Shown piece by piece: positions 26,503 to 36,411 of a DNA stretch of 64,000 nucleotides. Each line of letters opens with the position of its first letter. Positions within the stretch are counted from its first letter, which is position 1. Under the pieces are notes generated by a model that saw only the letters and a program-made list of their open reading frames with translations, was not told where the DNA came from and did not search any database. Source of the DNA: Salegentibacter flavus (lineage in GTDB: Bacteria; Bacteroidota; Bacteroidia; Flavobacteriales; Flavobacteriaceae). The position numbers and the translations under genes are program-made. Where the stretch lies: NCBI RefSeq assembly GCF_900115145.1, contig NZ_FOVL01000008.1, positions 94,401 to 158,400 of the forward strand, given 5' to 3'.

Positions 26503-28353
26503 ATGTTAGAACTTGCAAGTCTTGTTATACTTGGAATTTTGGCCCAATGGTTGGCCTGGAAAATAAAAACCCCCGCAATTCTCCCCTTAATTCTTATAGG
26601 ACTTTTGGTAGGACCTGTTTCTACTTTTTTTACCGAAGATGGCACTAAGTGGCTGGAACCCATTTGGAATGGAAGTGAAGGTGTGTTTCCGGGAGAAAGC
26701 TTGTTTTATTTTGTTTCCCTGGCTATTTCAATTATACTCTTTGAAGGCGGATTAACCTTACGCAAAAGCGAAATAGGGAATATAGGTCCCGTAATTGTAA
26801 AGTTAATTAGCGTAGGAACCCTGGTTACCTTTGTAGGAGCCGGTCTTGCAGCACATTTTATCTTTGGCTTGACCTGGCAGATCTCCTTCCTTTTTTCAGC
26901 ATTGATAATTGTTACCGGGCCAACGGTAATATCGCCTATTCTAAGGAATATTCCGCTTAAAAAACATGTTTCCTCCATTCTCAAATGGGAAGGAATTCTC
27001 ATAGATCCCATCGGTGCCCTTATTTCAGTATTGATGTTTGAATTTATCAGGGTAGAAGGTGGGCAGGATTTTACGATAACCGCCTTAACTGAATTTGGTA
27101 AGATCTTGCTCTTTGGATTCACTTTCGGATTCACATTCGCCAATATTCTGGCTTTTCTTATTAAGAAAAATATAATTCCGCATTACCTTTTGAACGTGTT
27201 TATCCTGGCAACGGTGCTGGGAGTTTTTGTCCTGGCAGATATTTTCGCACATGAAAGCGGCTTACTGGCTGTGGTTATTATGGGAATGGTGATGGGAAAC
27301 AAAAAGCTTCCAAATATCAAGGAGCTTCTTTATTTTAAAGAATCTTTAAGTGTATTACTTATTTCTATTCTTTTTATACTTCTTGCCGCCAATATAGAAG
27401 TTGAGGAAATGCTTCTGGTTTATAACTGGCAATCCCTTATTCTCTTTGGGATAGTGGTTTTACTGGTTAGACCTATAGGAGTAATTTTGAGCTCTTTGGG
27501 CTCTGGTCTTAAAGTAAACGAGGTTTCCTTTATTAGTTGGGTTGGTCCACGAGGTATTGTGGCAGCAGGTATCGCTTCACTCTTTGGACTCCGCCTGGTG
27601 CGCGAAGGGGTAGAAGATGCCGAATATATCACTCCCCTGGTATTTATGGTTGTACTGTTCTCCGTTCTTCTGAATGCGACTACCGCCAGGTTTTTTGCTA
27701 AAATAGTAGGGGTATTTATTAAGGAATCCGAAGGGATTTTAATTATCGGGGCATCTTCTATAGCAAGATTAATAGGAAAATATTTACAAGAAAACAATAG
27801 ACATGTAGTCTTGCTGGATAGTAACAGGGATAATGTTAAAAAAGCCAAAGAAATGGAAATAGAAGCCATTGAAGGTAGTGTTTATGAAGATAATCTCTTT
27901 AACAACATCGAATTAAACGATATTGGGTATTTAATGGCTATGACCGGGAATAGCGATATCAACAAGACCGCTATTAATAAATTCCAAAAACAGTTCGGGG
28001 AAAATGGTTCCTTTAGAGTGATCACTTCTGATGAAATGACTAACCCTGAACTCAATCCCGAAGAAGGACTGTTTTCTCATACCGATGATTATATTAAGCT
28101 TACGGAATTAGCCAGAAAATATCCCGAAATTCACGAAAAAGAGCTAAATAGCAAAGAGCATTATGAAGGCCTGATCGAAATCACCAAAAGCAGCCCTGAT
28201 ATACTTCCCCTATTTGTGAAGAACAAGCAGGGTAAATTCACTATTATTCCTTCTAATAGTTCACAAGTGGAAATCGAAGAAGGTTTCAAACTGGTATATC
28301 TTGGAAAAGTGTTGGAAAATGAACAAAATGCTGAGGAGCCTGCAACCACATAA
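26503..28353 (+). CDS. CPA1/NhaP-type cation:proton antiporter with RCK domain
   Basis: 616 residues with about 12 membrane helices (residues 1-395), the sequence SWVGPRGIVAAGIASL near residue 345 typical of NhaP/CPA1 exchangers (the conserved Arg after GP), followed by a TrkA-N domain (EGILIIGASSIARLIG, from about 408) and a TrkA-C-like end. It differs clearly from the divergent neighbour, so it is not a recent duplicate. 99 bp separate it from the third antiporter. Confidence 0.88.
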   Translation: MLELASLVILGILAQWLAWKIKTPAILPLILIGLLVGPVSTFFTEDGTKWLEPIWNGSEGVFPGESLFYFVSLAISIILFEGGLTLRKSEIGNIGPVIVKLISVGTLVTFVGAGLAAHFIFGLTWQISFLFSALIIVTGPTVISPILRNIPLKKHVSSILKWEGILIDPIGALISVLMFEFIRVEGGQDFTITALTEFGKILLFGFTFGFTFANILAFLIKKNIIPHYLLNVFILATVLGVFVLADIFAHESGLLAVVIMGMVMGNKKLPNIKELLYFKESLSVLLISILFILLAANIEVEEMLLVYNWQSLILFGIVVLLVRPIGVILSSLGSGLKVNEVSFISWVGPRGIVAAGIASLFGLRLVREGVEDAEYITPLVFMVVLFSVLLNATTARFFAKIVGVFIKESEGILIIGASSIARLIGKYLQENNRHVVLLDSNRDNVKKAKEMEIEAIEGSVYEDNLFNNIELNDIGYLMAMTGNSDINKTAINKFQKQFGENGSFRVITSDEMTNPELNPEEGLFSHTDDYIKLTELARKYPEIHEKELNSKEHYEGLIEITKSSPDILPLFVKNKQGKFTIIPSNSSQVEIEEGFKLVYLGKVLENEQNAEEPATT

Positions 28354-28452
28354 GAATTAATTATTCTGACAATCAACTTTTATTTTACTGGATAATTACC
28401 TGACTAGAAACTATTGTTTTTCCTATTTTTATAGCAACCAACAAGGAATTAG

Positions 28453-30483
28453 ATGAACGAGTTTTTAGATATTTTGCAGCACGAATTTGAATTGCCCTTC
28501 AGCAATCCCGTTTTAGTTTTTTCTCTAATTCTTGTTATTATCCTGGTCTCCCCAATTATTTTCAGGAGAATTAATATTCCAGGAATTATAGTGCTGATTA
28601 TTTCTGGTATCATCATAGGACCCTATGGCTTCGGCCTCCTGGAGCAGAATGCTGCGATAGATCTTTTTTCCAAGATCGGTCTTCTTTATATCATGTTTAT
28701 TGCAGGGCTTGAACTTGATATGAACCAGTTTAAGGTGAACAGGAACAAAAGTTTTCTCTTCGGATTTTTCACTTTCATTCTGCCACTGGCTATTGGCTTT
28801 CCTGTATGTTATTACTTCTTAGGTTACGACTTCAATGCGAGCTTTCTTACGGCGAGTATGTTTGCTACTCATACGTTAATTTCTTATCCCATAGTGAGTA
28901 AGATGGGTGTAGCAAAAAATGAGGCTATTGCTATTACGGTGGGAGGAACTATTTTAACCGATACCGCAGTACTTATTATTCTAGCGGTTATTATGGGCAA
29001 TGCCCAGGAAGGTGGACTCACCGCCGATTTTTGGATTAGATTAGTGATTTCCCTGAGTATTTTTATTTCCATAATGTTCTTTGCGGTCCCCCGGCTGGCC
29101 AAATGGTTTTTTACACACATGGAGAAAGAAAAACACGCCCATTATATTTTTGTGCTCGCCGTTGTGTTCCTTGCTGCTTTTCTGGCCGAACTTGCGGGGG
29201 TAGAAGACATTATTGGAGCCTTCCTTGCCGGACTTGCACTTAACCGGTTAATACCACACTCCTCCGCACTTATGAACCGTATAGAATTTATGGGGAATTC
29301 CCTTTTTATTCCGTTTTTCCTTATTAGTGTTGGGATGCTGGTGGATATAAGCGTGATTCTAAGCGGGTATATGGCTATTTTAGTGGCTGTAACCCTCTCT
29401 GTCGTTGCTCTCGCTGGAAAATGGCTGGCAGCTTTTTTCACCCAGTTGGCGTTTAAATACTCCAGTGCTCAGCGAAAGGTAATCTTCGGTCTAAGTAGTG
29501 GTCACGCTGCTGCAACCCTGGCGGTAATAATTGTGGGATATAATGCTGAGATCATAGATATCAACATCCTTAACGGAACGATTATTCTTATTCTATTAAC
29601 TTCTATCGTTGCCACTTTCGCTACGGAAAAGGCCGCGGTAAAACTAGCCGAAGAAGGGAAGGAGTTAAACCCTGAAGAGATAAAAAAATCTGAAAGTTAC
29701 AAGATGGAAAGCATTCTTCTTCCACTGGCCAATATCGTTAATTTTGATAAGTTGCTGGAATTTGCAACCTTGATAAAAGATAAAAGTTCGCTGAATCCTA
29801 TTTCTATTGTTTCAGTTGTTCCAAACGATGAGCAGGCCGAACTCAATATTGCCCAGGCAAAAAATAAGCTCGAAGATTTTGTTAAACAAGCCTCAGCTTC
29901 TGAAACCGATGTCGATATAACCGCTACCATAGACCAGAATGTGGCCGAAGGAATAGCAAGAAAATCCCGCGAACTTATTTCAGACATTATAGTAATGGGA
30001 TGGCCAACAAGCTCCCGGCCCGGGATAGTGATTGGAGAGAAAATGCAAGGCATAATTAATCACACGAAAAAAACATTATTCCTATGCGATGTGAAGAGGC
30101 CCTGGGCCACAAATGAGGGATTGGTGGTCACAGTTCCACCCTATACCGAAACCCTTGAAGGTTTTGAATTATGGATAAAAAAAATGATAATTATTGCTGA
30201 AGAGCTGAGCATTCCTATAAAACTATATTCCAGCAAAGTGACCTGGCACGCAATCGAAAAAGTGGTAGATGATCTCAACTTACAGGCACCCTTTACTTTT
30301 ACAGAATTTGATAATTGGGAGGATTTCCTGATAATTTCTCAAAATGTGCAATCTGAAGATATCATTATGCTGGTAATGGGCCGCAAAGAAACCATAGTTC
30401 ATCAGCCAATACTTGAAAATATTCCTCAAAAACTGGAAAAATATTTTGCAGAGAACACCAAGATAATTGTGTATCCACAGTAA
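28453..30483 (+). CDS. CPA2-type cation:proton antiporter with C-terminal UspA-like domain
   Basis: 676 residues: about 12 membrane helices (residues 10-400) of the Na+/H+ exchanger fold, then about 270 cytosolic residues resembling one or two universal-stress-protein (UspA) domains (NPISIVSVVPND near 440, SRELISDIIVMGWP near 515) instead of RCK. Together with the two previous genes it makes a cluster of three antiporters with three different regulatory tails. It ends 4 bp before the convergent yebC. Confidence 0.88.
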   Translation: MNEFLDILQHEFELPFSNPVLVFSLILVIILVSPIIFRRINIPGIIVLIISGIIIGPYGFGLLEQNAAIDLFSKIGLLYIMFIAGLELDMNQFKVNRNKSFLFGFFTFILPLAIGFPVCYYFLGYDFNASFLTASMFATHTLISYPIVSKMGVAKNEAIAITVGGTILTDTAVLIILAVIMGNAQEGGLTADFWIRLVISLSIFISIMFFAVPRLAKWFFTHMEKEKHAHYIFVLAVVFLAAFLAELAGVEDIIGAFLAGLALNRLIPHSSALMNRIEFMGNSLFIPFFLISVGMLVDISVILSGYMAILVAVTLSVVALAGKWLAAFFTQLAFKYSSAQRKVIFGLSSGHAAATLAVIIVGYNAEIIDINILNGTIILILLTSIVATFATEKAAVKLAEEGKELNPEEIKKSESYKMESILLPLANIVNFDKLLEFATLIKDKSSLNPISIVSVVPNDEQAELNIAQAKNKLEDFVKQASASETDVDITATIDQNVAEGIARKSRELISDIIVMGWPTSSRPGIVIGEKMQGIINHTKKTLFLCDVKRPWATNEGLVVTVPPYTETLEGFELWIKKMIIIAEELSIPIKLYSSKVTWHAIEKVVDDLNLQAPFTFTEFDNWEDFLIISQNVQSEDIIMLVMGRKETIVHQPILENIPQKLEKYFAENTKIIVYPQ

Positions 30484-30487
30484 TGGA

Positions 30488-31243
30488 TTATTCCTCCATA
30501 GCGCTTACCAGTTCATCGGTGATCTCCAGGTTATGATAGACATTTTGAACATCTTCATCGTCCTCAAATTTTTCAACCAGATTCAGGATCTTTTTAGCAT
30601 CCTCAATTGGTAACTTCAAAGTATTCATAGGAATGCGGTGAATTTCTGAAGCTTTTGGTTCTATGTTCAGTTCTTCCAGCTTGGAAGACATTAACCCGAA
30701 ATCGGTAAAATCAGTATAAACACTGAGAAGATCTTCTTCTTTTTCAATTTTGGTGGCACCACCTTCGATGAGTTCCAGTTCAAATTCCTCAAAATCCATT
30801 TCAATCTGATTCCGTTCAATAACGAAAACTCCTTTTTTATCAAAAAGGAATTCAAGAGAACCATTAGTGCCCAGGCTTCCACCGTTTTTAGAGAAAATCG
30901 ACCTGACAGATGCTACGGTGCGGTTGGTATTATCTGTGGTACACTCAATAAAAAAGGCAATTCCGTTTGGACCATAGCCTTCAAAAGTGACAAGTTCATA
31001 ATTATCGGCATCGGCACCGCTGGCTTTTTTTATGGCGCGTTCAATGGTATCTTTGGGCATATTTACCCCTTTGGCATTGGAAATAGCATTCCTCAGCGCC
31101 GGATTAGCTTCGGGATCGGGGCCACCTCCGTCTTTTACAGCAACACTAATCTCTTTTATTGCCCGTGTAAACTCCTTTGCCCTTTTCTTGTCCTGAGCAC
31201 CCTTACGATGCTTAATATTCGCCCATTTACTATGTCCTGCCAT
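30488..31243 (-). CDS. yebC: YebC/PmpR family protein
   Basis: 251 residues starting MAGHSKWANIKHRKGAQDKKR, the invariant N-terminus of the YebC family, with the GGGPDPEANPALRNAI motif near residue 40. The family contains DNA-binding regulators and, by recent work, factors that relieve ribosome stalling at proline stretches; which applies here cannot be told. Single gene, convergent with the antiporter. Confidence 0.93.
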   Translation of the reverse strand: MAGHSKWANIKHRKGAQDKKRAKEFTRAIKEISVAVKDGGGPDPEANPALRNAISNAKGVNMPKDTIERAIKKASGADADNYELVTFEGYGPNGIAFFIECTTDNTNRTVASVRSIFSKNGGSLGTNGSLEFLFDKKGVFVIERNQIEMDFEEFELELIEGGATKIEKEEDLLSVYTDFTDFGLMSSKLEELNIEPKASEIHRIPMNTLKLPIEDAKKILNLVEKFEDDEDVQNVYHNLEITDELVSAMEE

Positions 31244-31317
31244 TTTTAAGTATTATTTTGAAGAATTACAAAAATAAAAAAATGAGGAAAGAGAAAAAAC
31301 CGGAAGATTTTAAGGCA

Positions 31318-31346
31318 TAAAAAACCCCACAGTGAAATGTGAGGTT
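31318..31346 (-). terminator. intrinsic terminator of lepA
   Basis: On the minus strand AACCTCACA / TGTGGGGTT (one G-T pair) with a 6-nt loop followed by TTTTTTA, 27 bp after the lepA stop. Confidence 0.75.
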
Positions 31347-31372
31347 CGGATCTATTTTAATTTTTTTTTAAA

Positions 31373-33169
31373 CTAATCGTTAAGTTTCAAAACCGCCATA
31401 AATGCTTCCTGCGGAATTTCTACATTCCCCACCTGTCGCATCCGTTTCTTACCTTTTTTCTGCTTTTCAAGAAGTTTTCTTTTTCGGGAGATATCCCCAC
31501 CATAACATTTGGCGGTTACATCTTTTCTAAGTGCTTTTACCGTTTCACGGGCGATAATCTTAGCGCCAATTGCGGCCTGAATTGGAATATCAAACTGTTG
31601 TCGCGGAATAAGTTCCTTCAGCTTTTCACACATTTTCTTCCCAATATCATAAGCATTATCAACGTGTAGTAATGCTGAGAGCGCATCTACCTTATTGGCA
31701 TTAAGCAGGATATCCACTTTTACAAGCTTAGACTCTCGTAACCCAATAGGAGAATAGTCAAAAGAAGCATATCCCCGGGACACGGTTTTTAACCTGTCGT
31801 AAAAATCGAAAACTATTTCTGCCAGGGGCATATCAAAACTTAGTTCAACTCTTTCGGGAGTTAAATAGGTTTGATTGGTGATCTCTCCCCGTTTCTCGAT
31901 ACACAAATTCATCACTGGTCCAACATAGTCGGCTTTGGTGATGATACTTGCCTTAATATAAGGTTCTTCTACACGGTTAAGGGAGGAAGGTTCGGGAAGA
32001 TCTGAAGGGTTATTCACCAGAATAACCTCATCTGGATTCTTATTGGTATAGGCGTGGTAGGATACGTTGGGTACCGTGGTAATAACGGTCATATCAAATT
32101 CACGCTCAAGGCGCTCCTGGATAATCTCAAGGTGTAACATTCCGAGGAAACCACAACGGAAACCAAAGCCAAGTGCGGCAGAACTTTCAGGAGTAAAAAC
32201 CAGCGAAGCATCATTAAGCTGAAGTTTTTCCATTGAAGCTCTTAACTCTTCGTATTCTTCGGTATCTACCGGATAAATTCCCGCGAAAACCATGGGTTTC
32301 ACATCCTCAAAACCAGCAACAGCTTCGGTGGTTGGATGTTTTGCATCTGTAATAGTATCACCCACTTTTACCTCGCGGGCATCTTTAATTCCAGTGATGA
32401 GGTAACCTACATCTCCGGTTTTAATTTCATTTTTAGGATGTTGTTTCAGTTTCAGGGTTCCTACTTCATCGGCGTAATAATCTTTCCCTGTGGCCACAAA
32501 TTTTATATGCTGACCTTTTTTTATACTTCCGTTAATCACCCTGAACAAAGTCTCCACTCCACGGAAGGGATTATAAACAGAATCGAAAACAAGTGCTCTT
32601 AAAGGCGCATCCACTTTTCCGCTAGGTGCGGGTATGCGGGTGATGATGGCGTGAAGGATCTCCTCTATTCCCAGGCCGGTTTTGGCACTGGCGGGAATAA
32701 CATCAGAAGCATCACAGCCAAGTAGGTCAACAATATCATCGGTAACTTCTTCAGGATTAGCACTGGGAAGATCTATTTTATTTAGTACAGGAATGATTTC
32801 CAGGTCATTTTCTAATGCAAGATAAAGGTTAGAGATTGTTTGCGCCTGGATACTTTGGGCAGCATCAACTATTAGAAGGGCTCCTTCACAGGCGGCAATA
32901 GACCGGGAAACTTCATAGGAAAAATCTACGTGACCCGGAGTATCGATAAGGTTCAGAACATAATTTTCACCTTCATGAACATAATCCATCTGGATAGCAT
33001 GACTTTTTATGGTGATACCACGCTCGCGTTCCAAATCCATACTGTCCAGCAATTGTTCCTGTTTTTCGCGTTCAGTAACCGAACCCGTAAAATCCAGTAA
33101 CCTGTCGGCCAGTGTACTTTTTCCGTGATCAATGTGTGCAATTATGCAGAAGTTTCTAATATGCTTCAT
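31373..33169 (-). CDS. lepA: elongation factor 4
   Basis: Translational GTPase LepA/EF4, which acts on stalled or immature ribosomes at the membrane. 598 residues with G1 AHIDHGKST (about 8-16), the switch region [24 protein letters not shown], and the LepA-specific C-terminal domain ending in the conserved basic [18 protein letters not shown]. The ATG at 33169 ([12 protein letters not shown]) is the family start; a longer frame adds 16 unrelated residues. Confidence 0.96.
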   Translation of the reverse strand: MKHIRNFCIIAHIDHGKSTLADRLLDFTGSVTEREKQEQLLDSMDLERERGITIKSHAIQMDYVHEGENYVLNLIDTPGHVDFSYEVSRSIAACEGALLIVDAAQSIQAQTISNLYLALENDLEIIPVLNKIDLPSANPEEVTDDIVDLLGCDASDVIPASAKTGLGIEEILHAIITRIPAPSGKVDAPLRALVFDSVYNPFRGVETLFRVINGSIKKGQHIKFVATGKDYYADEVGTLKLKQHPKNEIKTGDVGYLITGIKDAREVKVGDTITDAKHPTTEAVAGFEDVKPMVFAGIYPVDTEEYEELRASMEKLQLNDASLVFTPESSAALGFGFRCGFLGMLHLEIIQERLEREFDMTVITTVPNVSYHAYTNKNPDEVILVNNPSDLPEPSSLNRVEEPYIKASIITKADYVGPVMNLCIEKRGEITNQTYLTPERVELSFDMPLAEIVFDFYDRLKTVSRGYASFDYSPIGLRESKLVKVDILLNANKVDALSALLHVDNAYDIGKKMCEKLKELIPRQQFDIPIQAAIGAKIIARETVKALRKDVTAKCYGGDISRKRKLLEKQKKGKKRMRQVGNVEIPQEAFMAVLKLND

Positions 33170-33546
33170 AAAAAATATTGAGTGAGCCTGTTCAAAAAGA
33201 TTTGTTTCGTCAGTCAAATTCTCTTATATACCTAAAAAACAATACAATAAGATTCAATTTAACGTTTTCTAGCACTTTTTGACAGCCCCGAATTTAAGGC
33301 TACAAATATAGTTTATTTAAGCCGTTTCCAATATAGATAGAAAACAAGTTTCGATTTGCAGTAAAAACTTTATGACTTCTTTTATAAATAAAAAAATAGA
33401 AAATCTATTAATATTTATTAAAAAACTTAGATAAGTGTCTATTCGTTCTAAAAAAGTTTCTTTTTTTTGTAAGTAGGATTTTTGTTTTAAGTTTATTAAC
33501 AATTAATAAGCTTTCTAAAATCACAATTAACTAATAAAATTAAAAT
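33170..33546. promoter_or_regulatory. non-coding region upstream of the amino-sugar/peptidoglycan locus
   Basis: About 375 bp without a gene. It holds the upstream regions of lepA and of the divergent FHS permease gene, A/T-rich throughout. A 7-bp inverted repeat TTATTAA-CAA-TTAATAA at 33493-33509 and two copies of ACAATTAA (33499-33506, 33523-33530) lie 17-54 bp before the permease ATG and are candidates for binding of the ROK repressor encoded at 52459-53730. No clear TAnnTTTG was found. Confidence 0.35.
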
Positions 33547-34812
33547 ATGGGAGTACAGGATCAATCTGGCAGTCAAAACACCAACAGATCAATAATCATT
33601 ATAGGGGCGTTATTTTTTATTTTCGGATTTGTTACCTGGCTAAATTCTGTGCTAATTCCCTTTTTAAAAACAGCCAGCCAATTAAACAATTTTGAATCTT
33701 ACCTCGTTGCTTTTGCTTCTTATATCTCCTATTTTGTAATGGCAATCCCTTCTGCATGGGTTTTAAAGAAAACAGGTTTTAAAAACGGAATGTCACTTGG
33801 TCTTGTGGTTATGGCAATTGGTGCTTTGATTTTTATTCCTGCGGCTATGTCCAGAACTTATGTAATGTTTCTTTTTGGATTGTTCGTTCAGGGGACGGGA
33901 CTTGCTTTACTGCAATCTGCAGCAAATCCTTATATCACCATTCTTGGCCCGATAGAAAGTGCTGCCAAGCGAATCAGTATAATGGGAATTGCCAATAAAG
34001 TAGCCGGGGCTTTAGCTCCAATTATTTTTGGTGCGATTCTATTAAAAAATATGGATGCTATAGAAGCAAGACTGGAAGGAATGGGAGCGGCAGCAAAAAC
34101 AGCTGAATTAAATGAACTTGCCTCTCTTGTAATTACGCCCTATGCCGTTATGGCTGTTATTTTAGTTGGTCTTTCAGTTCTAATTTATTATTCGGCATTG
34201 CCTGAAATTGAAACCGATAGGGAAGATGAAACCCTTGCTGCTACCAATAAAAGCAAAACCAGCGTTCTTCAGTTTCCTAATTTATTATTGGGAACCCTCG
34301 CAATGTTCCTATATGTTGGGGTAGAAGTAATTGCCGGTGATACCGTAATTAGTTACGCCCGTGATGGGCAGGGTATTCCTACAGATATTGCTAAATATTT
34401 TACCACTTATACATTAATCGCAATGATTGTGGGTTACTTAATTGGGACGGTCACTATTCCTAAATATATCAGCCAGCAAAAAGCACTGCAGATATCAGGT
34501 ATTCTTGGAATTATCCTTGGACTGAGCGCGATTTTTACTGATGGTTATATTTCAGTGCTTTTTATTTCGTTATTAGGTTTAGCCAACGCTTTAGTGTTCC
34601 CTGCTATCTGGCCTCTGGCATTGAACGGATTAGGAAGATTTACTAAAATGGGCTCTTCATTTCTAATTATGGCGCTCGCCGGCGGAGCTATACTACCGCT
34701 TATTTATGGTTATTTAGCTGATACTTTTGATACACAATCGGCTTATTGGATTGTAATACCTAGTTACCTTTATATTTGGTTCTTCGCAGCCAAAGGACAT
34801 AAAATTAAATAA
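33547..34812 (+). CDS. FHS-family sugar permease (NagP/FucP-like)
   Basis: 421-residue major-facilitator protein with 12 membrane helices, related to FucP and the NagP GlcNAc permease (N-terminus with FFIFGFVTWLNSVLIPFLK; QSAANPYITILGP near residue 122). It would import a monosaccharide with H+ or Na+. It opens the operon with a GH20 hexosaminidase and murQ (11 and 16 bp spacing), so GlcNAc or MurNAc is the likely cargo. It is not AmpG-like. Confidence 0.88.
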   Translation: MGVQDQSGSQNTNRSIIIIGALFFIFGFVTWLNSVLIPFLKTASQLNNFESYLVAFASYISYFVMAIPSAWVLKKTGFKNGMSLGLVVMAIGALIFIPAAMSRTYVMFLFGLFVQGTGLALLQSAANPYITILGPIESAAKRISIMGIANKVAGALAPIIFGAILLKNMDAIEARLEGMGAAAKTAELNELASLVITPYAVMAVILVGLSVLIYYSALPEIETDREDETLAATNKSKTSVLQFPNLLLGTLAMFLYVGVEVIAGDTVISYARDGQGIPTDIAKYFTTYTLIAMIVGYLIGTVTIPKYISQQKALQISGILGIILGLSAIFTDGYISVLFISLLGLANALVFPAIWPLALNGLGRFTKMGSSFLIMALAGGAILPLIYGYLADTFDTQSAYWIVIPSYLYIWFFAAKGHKIK

Positions 34813-34823
34813 AGCTTTTTGTT

Positions 34824-36395
34824 ATGAAAAAAACGATATCAAACTTATTTTTTATTCTGATGTTATCGCTTCCATTTGGTGGCATAGCTCAGGAAGTTAC
34901 TGCAGAAAATCCGGCAATTATACCGCAGCCGGCAGAAATTGAATGGAAAGAGGGTGTTTTTACTCTTCCAGAAAAAACAGTGGTTTGTTACAATTCCGAA
35001 GCGAAAGCATCGGCTGCCTGGCTGCAACAATTGCTGAAAAACACCAATAGCGAAAGCTTCTCGATGGAGGGAGAAGACTGTCTCGGATTTTCTTTGGTTA
35101 TCGACGAATCCCTCGAGGAAAGTCTGGGGAAAGAAGGCTACAAACTCAATGTTTCTAACGATAAAGTTGAACTTGAAGCAGCAACTGAAAACGGGATGTT
35201 CTACGCGATCCAAACATTAAGACAAATGTTTCCTGCAGAAATAGAAACCGGAAAAATTTCTGAAGAGATTAAATTAAAACAGGTAGCCATCACCGATGTG
35301 CCAAAGTATGAATGGCGCGGCTCAATGATCGATATCTCAAGAAGTTTCTTTGGTCCCGAATACATTAAAAAACACATAGACCGAATGGCTTTTTATAAGC
35401 TTAACCGTCTTCATCTTCATCTCACCGACGATCAGGGGTGGAGAATTGAGATCAAACAATTGCCTAAACTTACTGAAGTTGGTAGTAAAGGAGCCGTAAA
35501 AGGCGGGAGATCCGGATTTTTAACCCAGGATGAATATAAAGAGATCCAGGAATATGCTGCTGCCAGGAATATTATAATTATTCCAGAAATAGACATGCCG
35601 GGTCATAATTACTCTGCTCTAATGGCCTACCCTGAACTCAATTGCGATGAATTCGCCAATTTAACTCCGGCCCGGGCTACTCCTCCTGAATTATACCACG
35701 AATACAATGTTGGTTGGAGCAAGTTTTGTCTTGAGAATCCAGAAACTTACGATTTCGTAGCCACCGTTTTAGGAGAAATGGCTGAAATAACCGAAGGACC
35801 CTGGCTTCATATTGGAGGAGATGAGATCGAAGATCCGTTATATGAAGAATTTATGGTAAAAGCCGATTCCATCGTGAGAGGCTTGGGTAAAACGACCATA
35901 GGATGGGAAGAAGCTACCAAGGCAGAGGTTGATTCAAGTTTTATCAGTCAGCGCTGGCATGGGGAGGTTGAAAGTGTAGTAGACGTTAAGGTTATTGAAT
36001 CTATTTGCTCAAGTTTCTATTTTGATCACGCCAATGTTGAAGGTCAGGAGTCTACCAATAACTGGTGCAAGGAAGATGGAGTTACTTTAAAGAATGTATA
36101 TGATTTTAAATCTGATAACCCCAATGTACTTGGGGTGGAAGCACCGGTGTGGACAGAAATGGTCTTAAGCGATTCAGCGCTTGACGATAGGTTCTGGCCC
36201 AGAAGTATTGCTATGGCTGAAGTGGGTTGGAGTAAAACTGAAAACCGGGAATATAAGGATTTTTTAAACCGACTTGGAAAACACGGGGAAAGACTGGATA
36301 GAATGAAGGTTAATTATTACCGTACCCCTGAAGTGAATTGGAATTCAGAAAGAAGTGACGGAGTTTTCTCTGGATTTACACCTTCTTCAAAATAA
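34824..36395 (+). CDS. GH20 beta-N-acetylhexosaminidase, secreted
   Basis: Releases non-reducing terminal GlcNAc (or GalNAc) by substrate-assisted catalysis. The 523-residue product has a signal peptide (residues 1-22), a GH20b domain (about 30-150) and the TIM barrel with HLHLTDDQGWRIEI near 195 and the catalytic Asp-Glu pair in HIGGDE near 329-334. It lies between the permease and murQ. A close paralogue is encoded at 38661. Natural substrates could be muropeptide GlcNAc ends or chitooligosaccharides. Confidence 0.94.
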   Translation: MKKTISNLFFILMLSLPFGGIAQEVTAENPAIIPQPAEIEWKEGVFTLPEKTVVCYNSEAKASAAWLQQLLKNTNSESFSMEGEDCLGFSLVIDESLEESLGKEGYKLNVSNDKVELEAATENGMFYAIQTLRQMFPAEIETGKISEEIKLKQVAITDVPKYEWRGSMIDISRSFFGPEYIKKHIDRMAFYKLNRLHLHLTDDQGWRIEIKQLPKLTEVGSKGAVKGGRSGFLTQDEYKEIQEYAAARNIIIIPEIDMPGHNYSALMAYPELNCDEFANLTPARATPPELYHEYNVGWSKFCLENPETYDFVATVLGEMAEITEGPWLHIGGDEIEDPLYEEFMVKADSIVRGLGKTTIGWEEATKAEVDSSFISQRWHGEVESVVDVKVIESICSSFYFDHANVEGQESTNNWCKEDGVTLKNVYDFKSDNPNVLGVEAPVWTEMVLSDSALDDRFWPRSIAMAEVGWSKTENREYKDFLNRLGKHGERLDRMKVNYYRTPEVNWNSERSDGVFSGFTPSSK

Positions 36396-36411
36396 AAAAA
36401 TTGCTGTTAAA

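Noticed and set aside
33547..34812. AmpG muropeptide permease
   Set aside because: The motifs (FVTWLNSVLIPFLK, QSAANPYITILGP) are those of the FHS/FucP-NagP permeases, which carry monosaccharides; AmpG has different signatures.
36355..36411. Longer start for murQ overlapping the GH20 gene
   Set aside because: The added 19 residues do not belong to MurQ, and the ATG at 36412 gives the conserved N-terminus.
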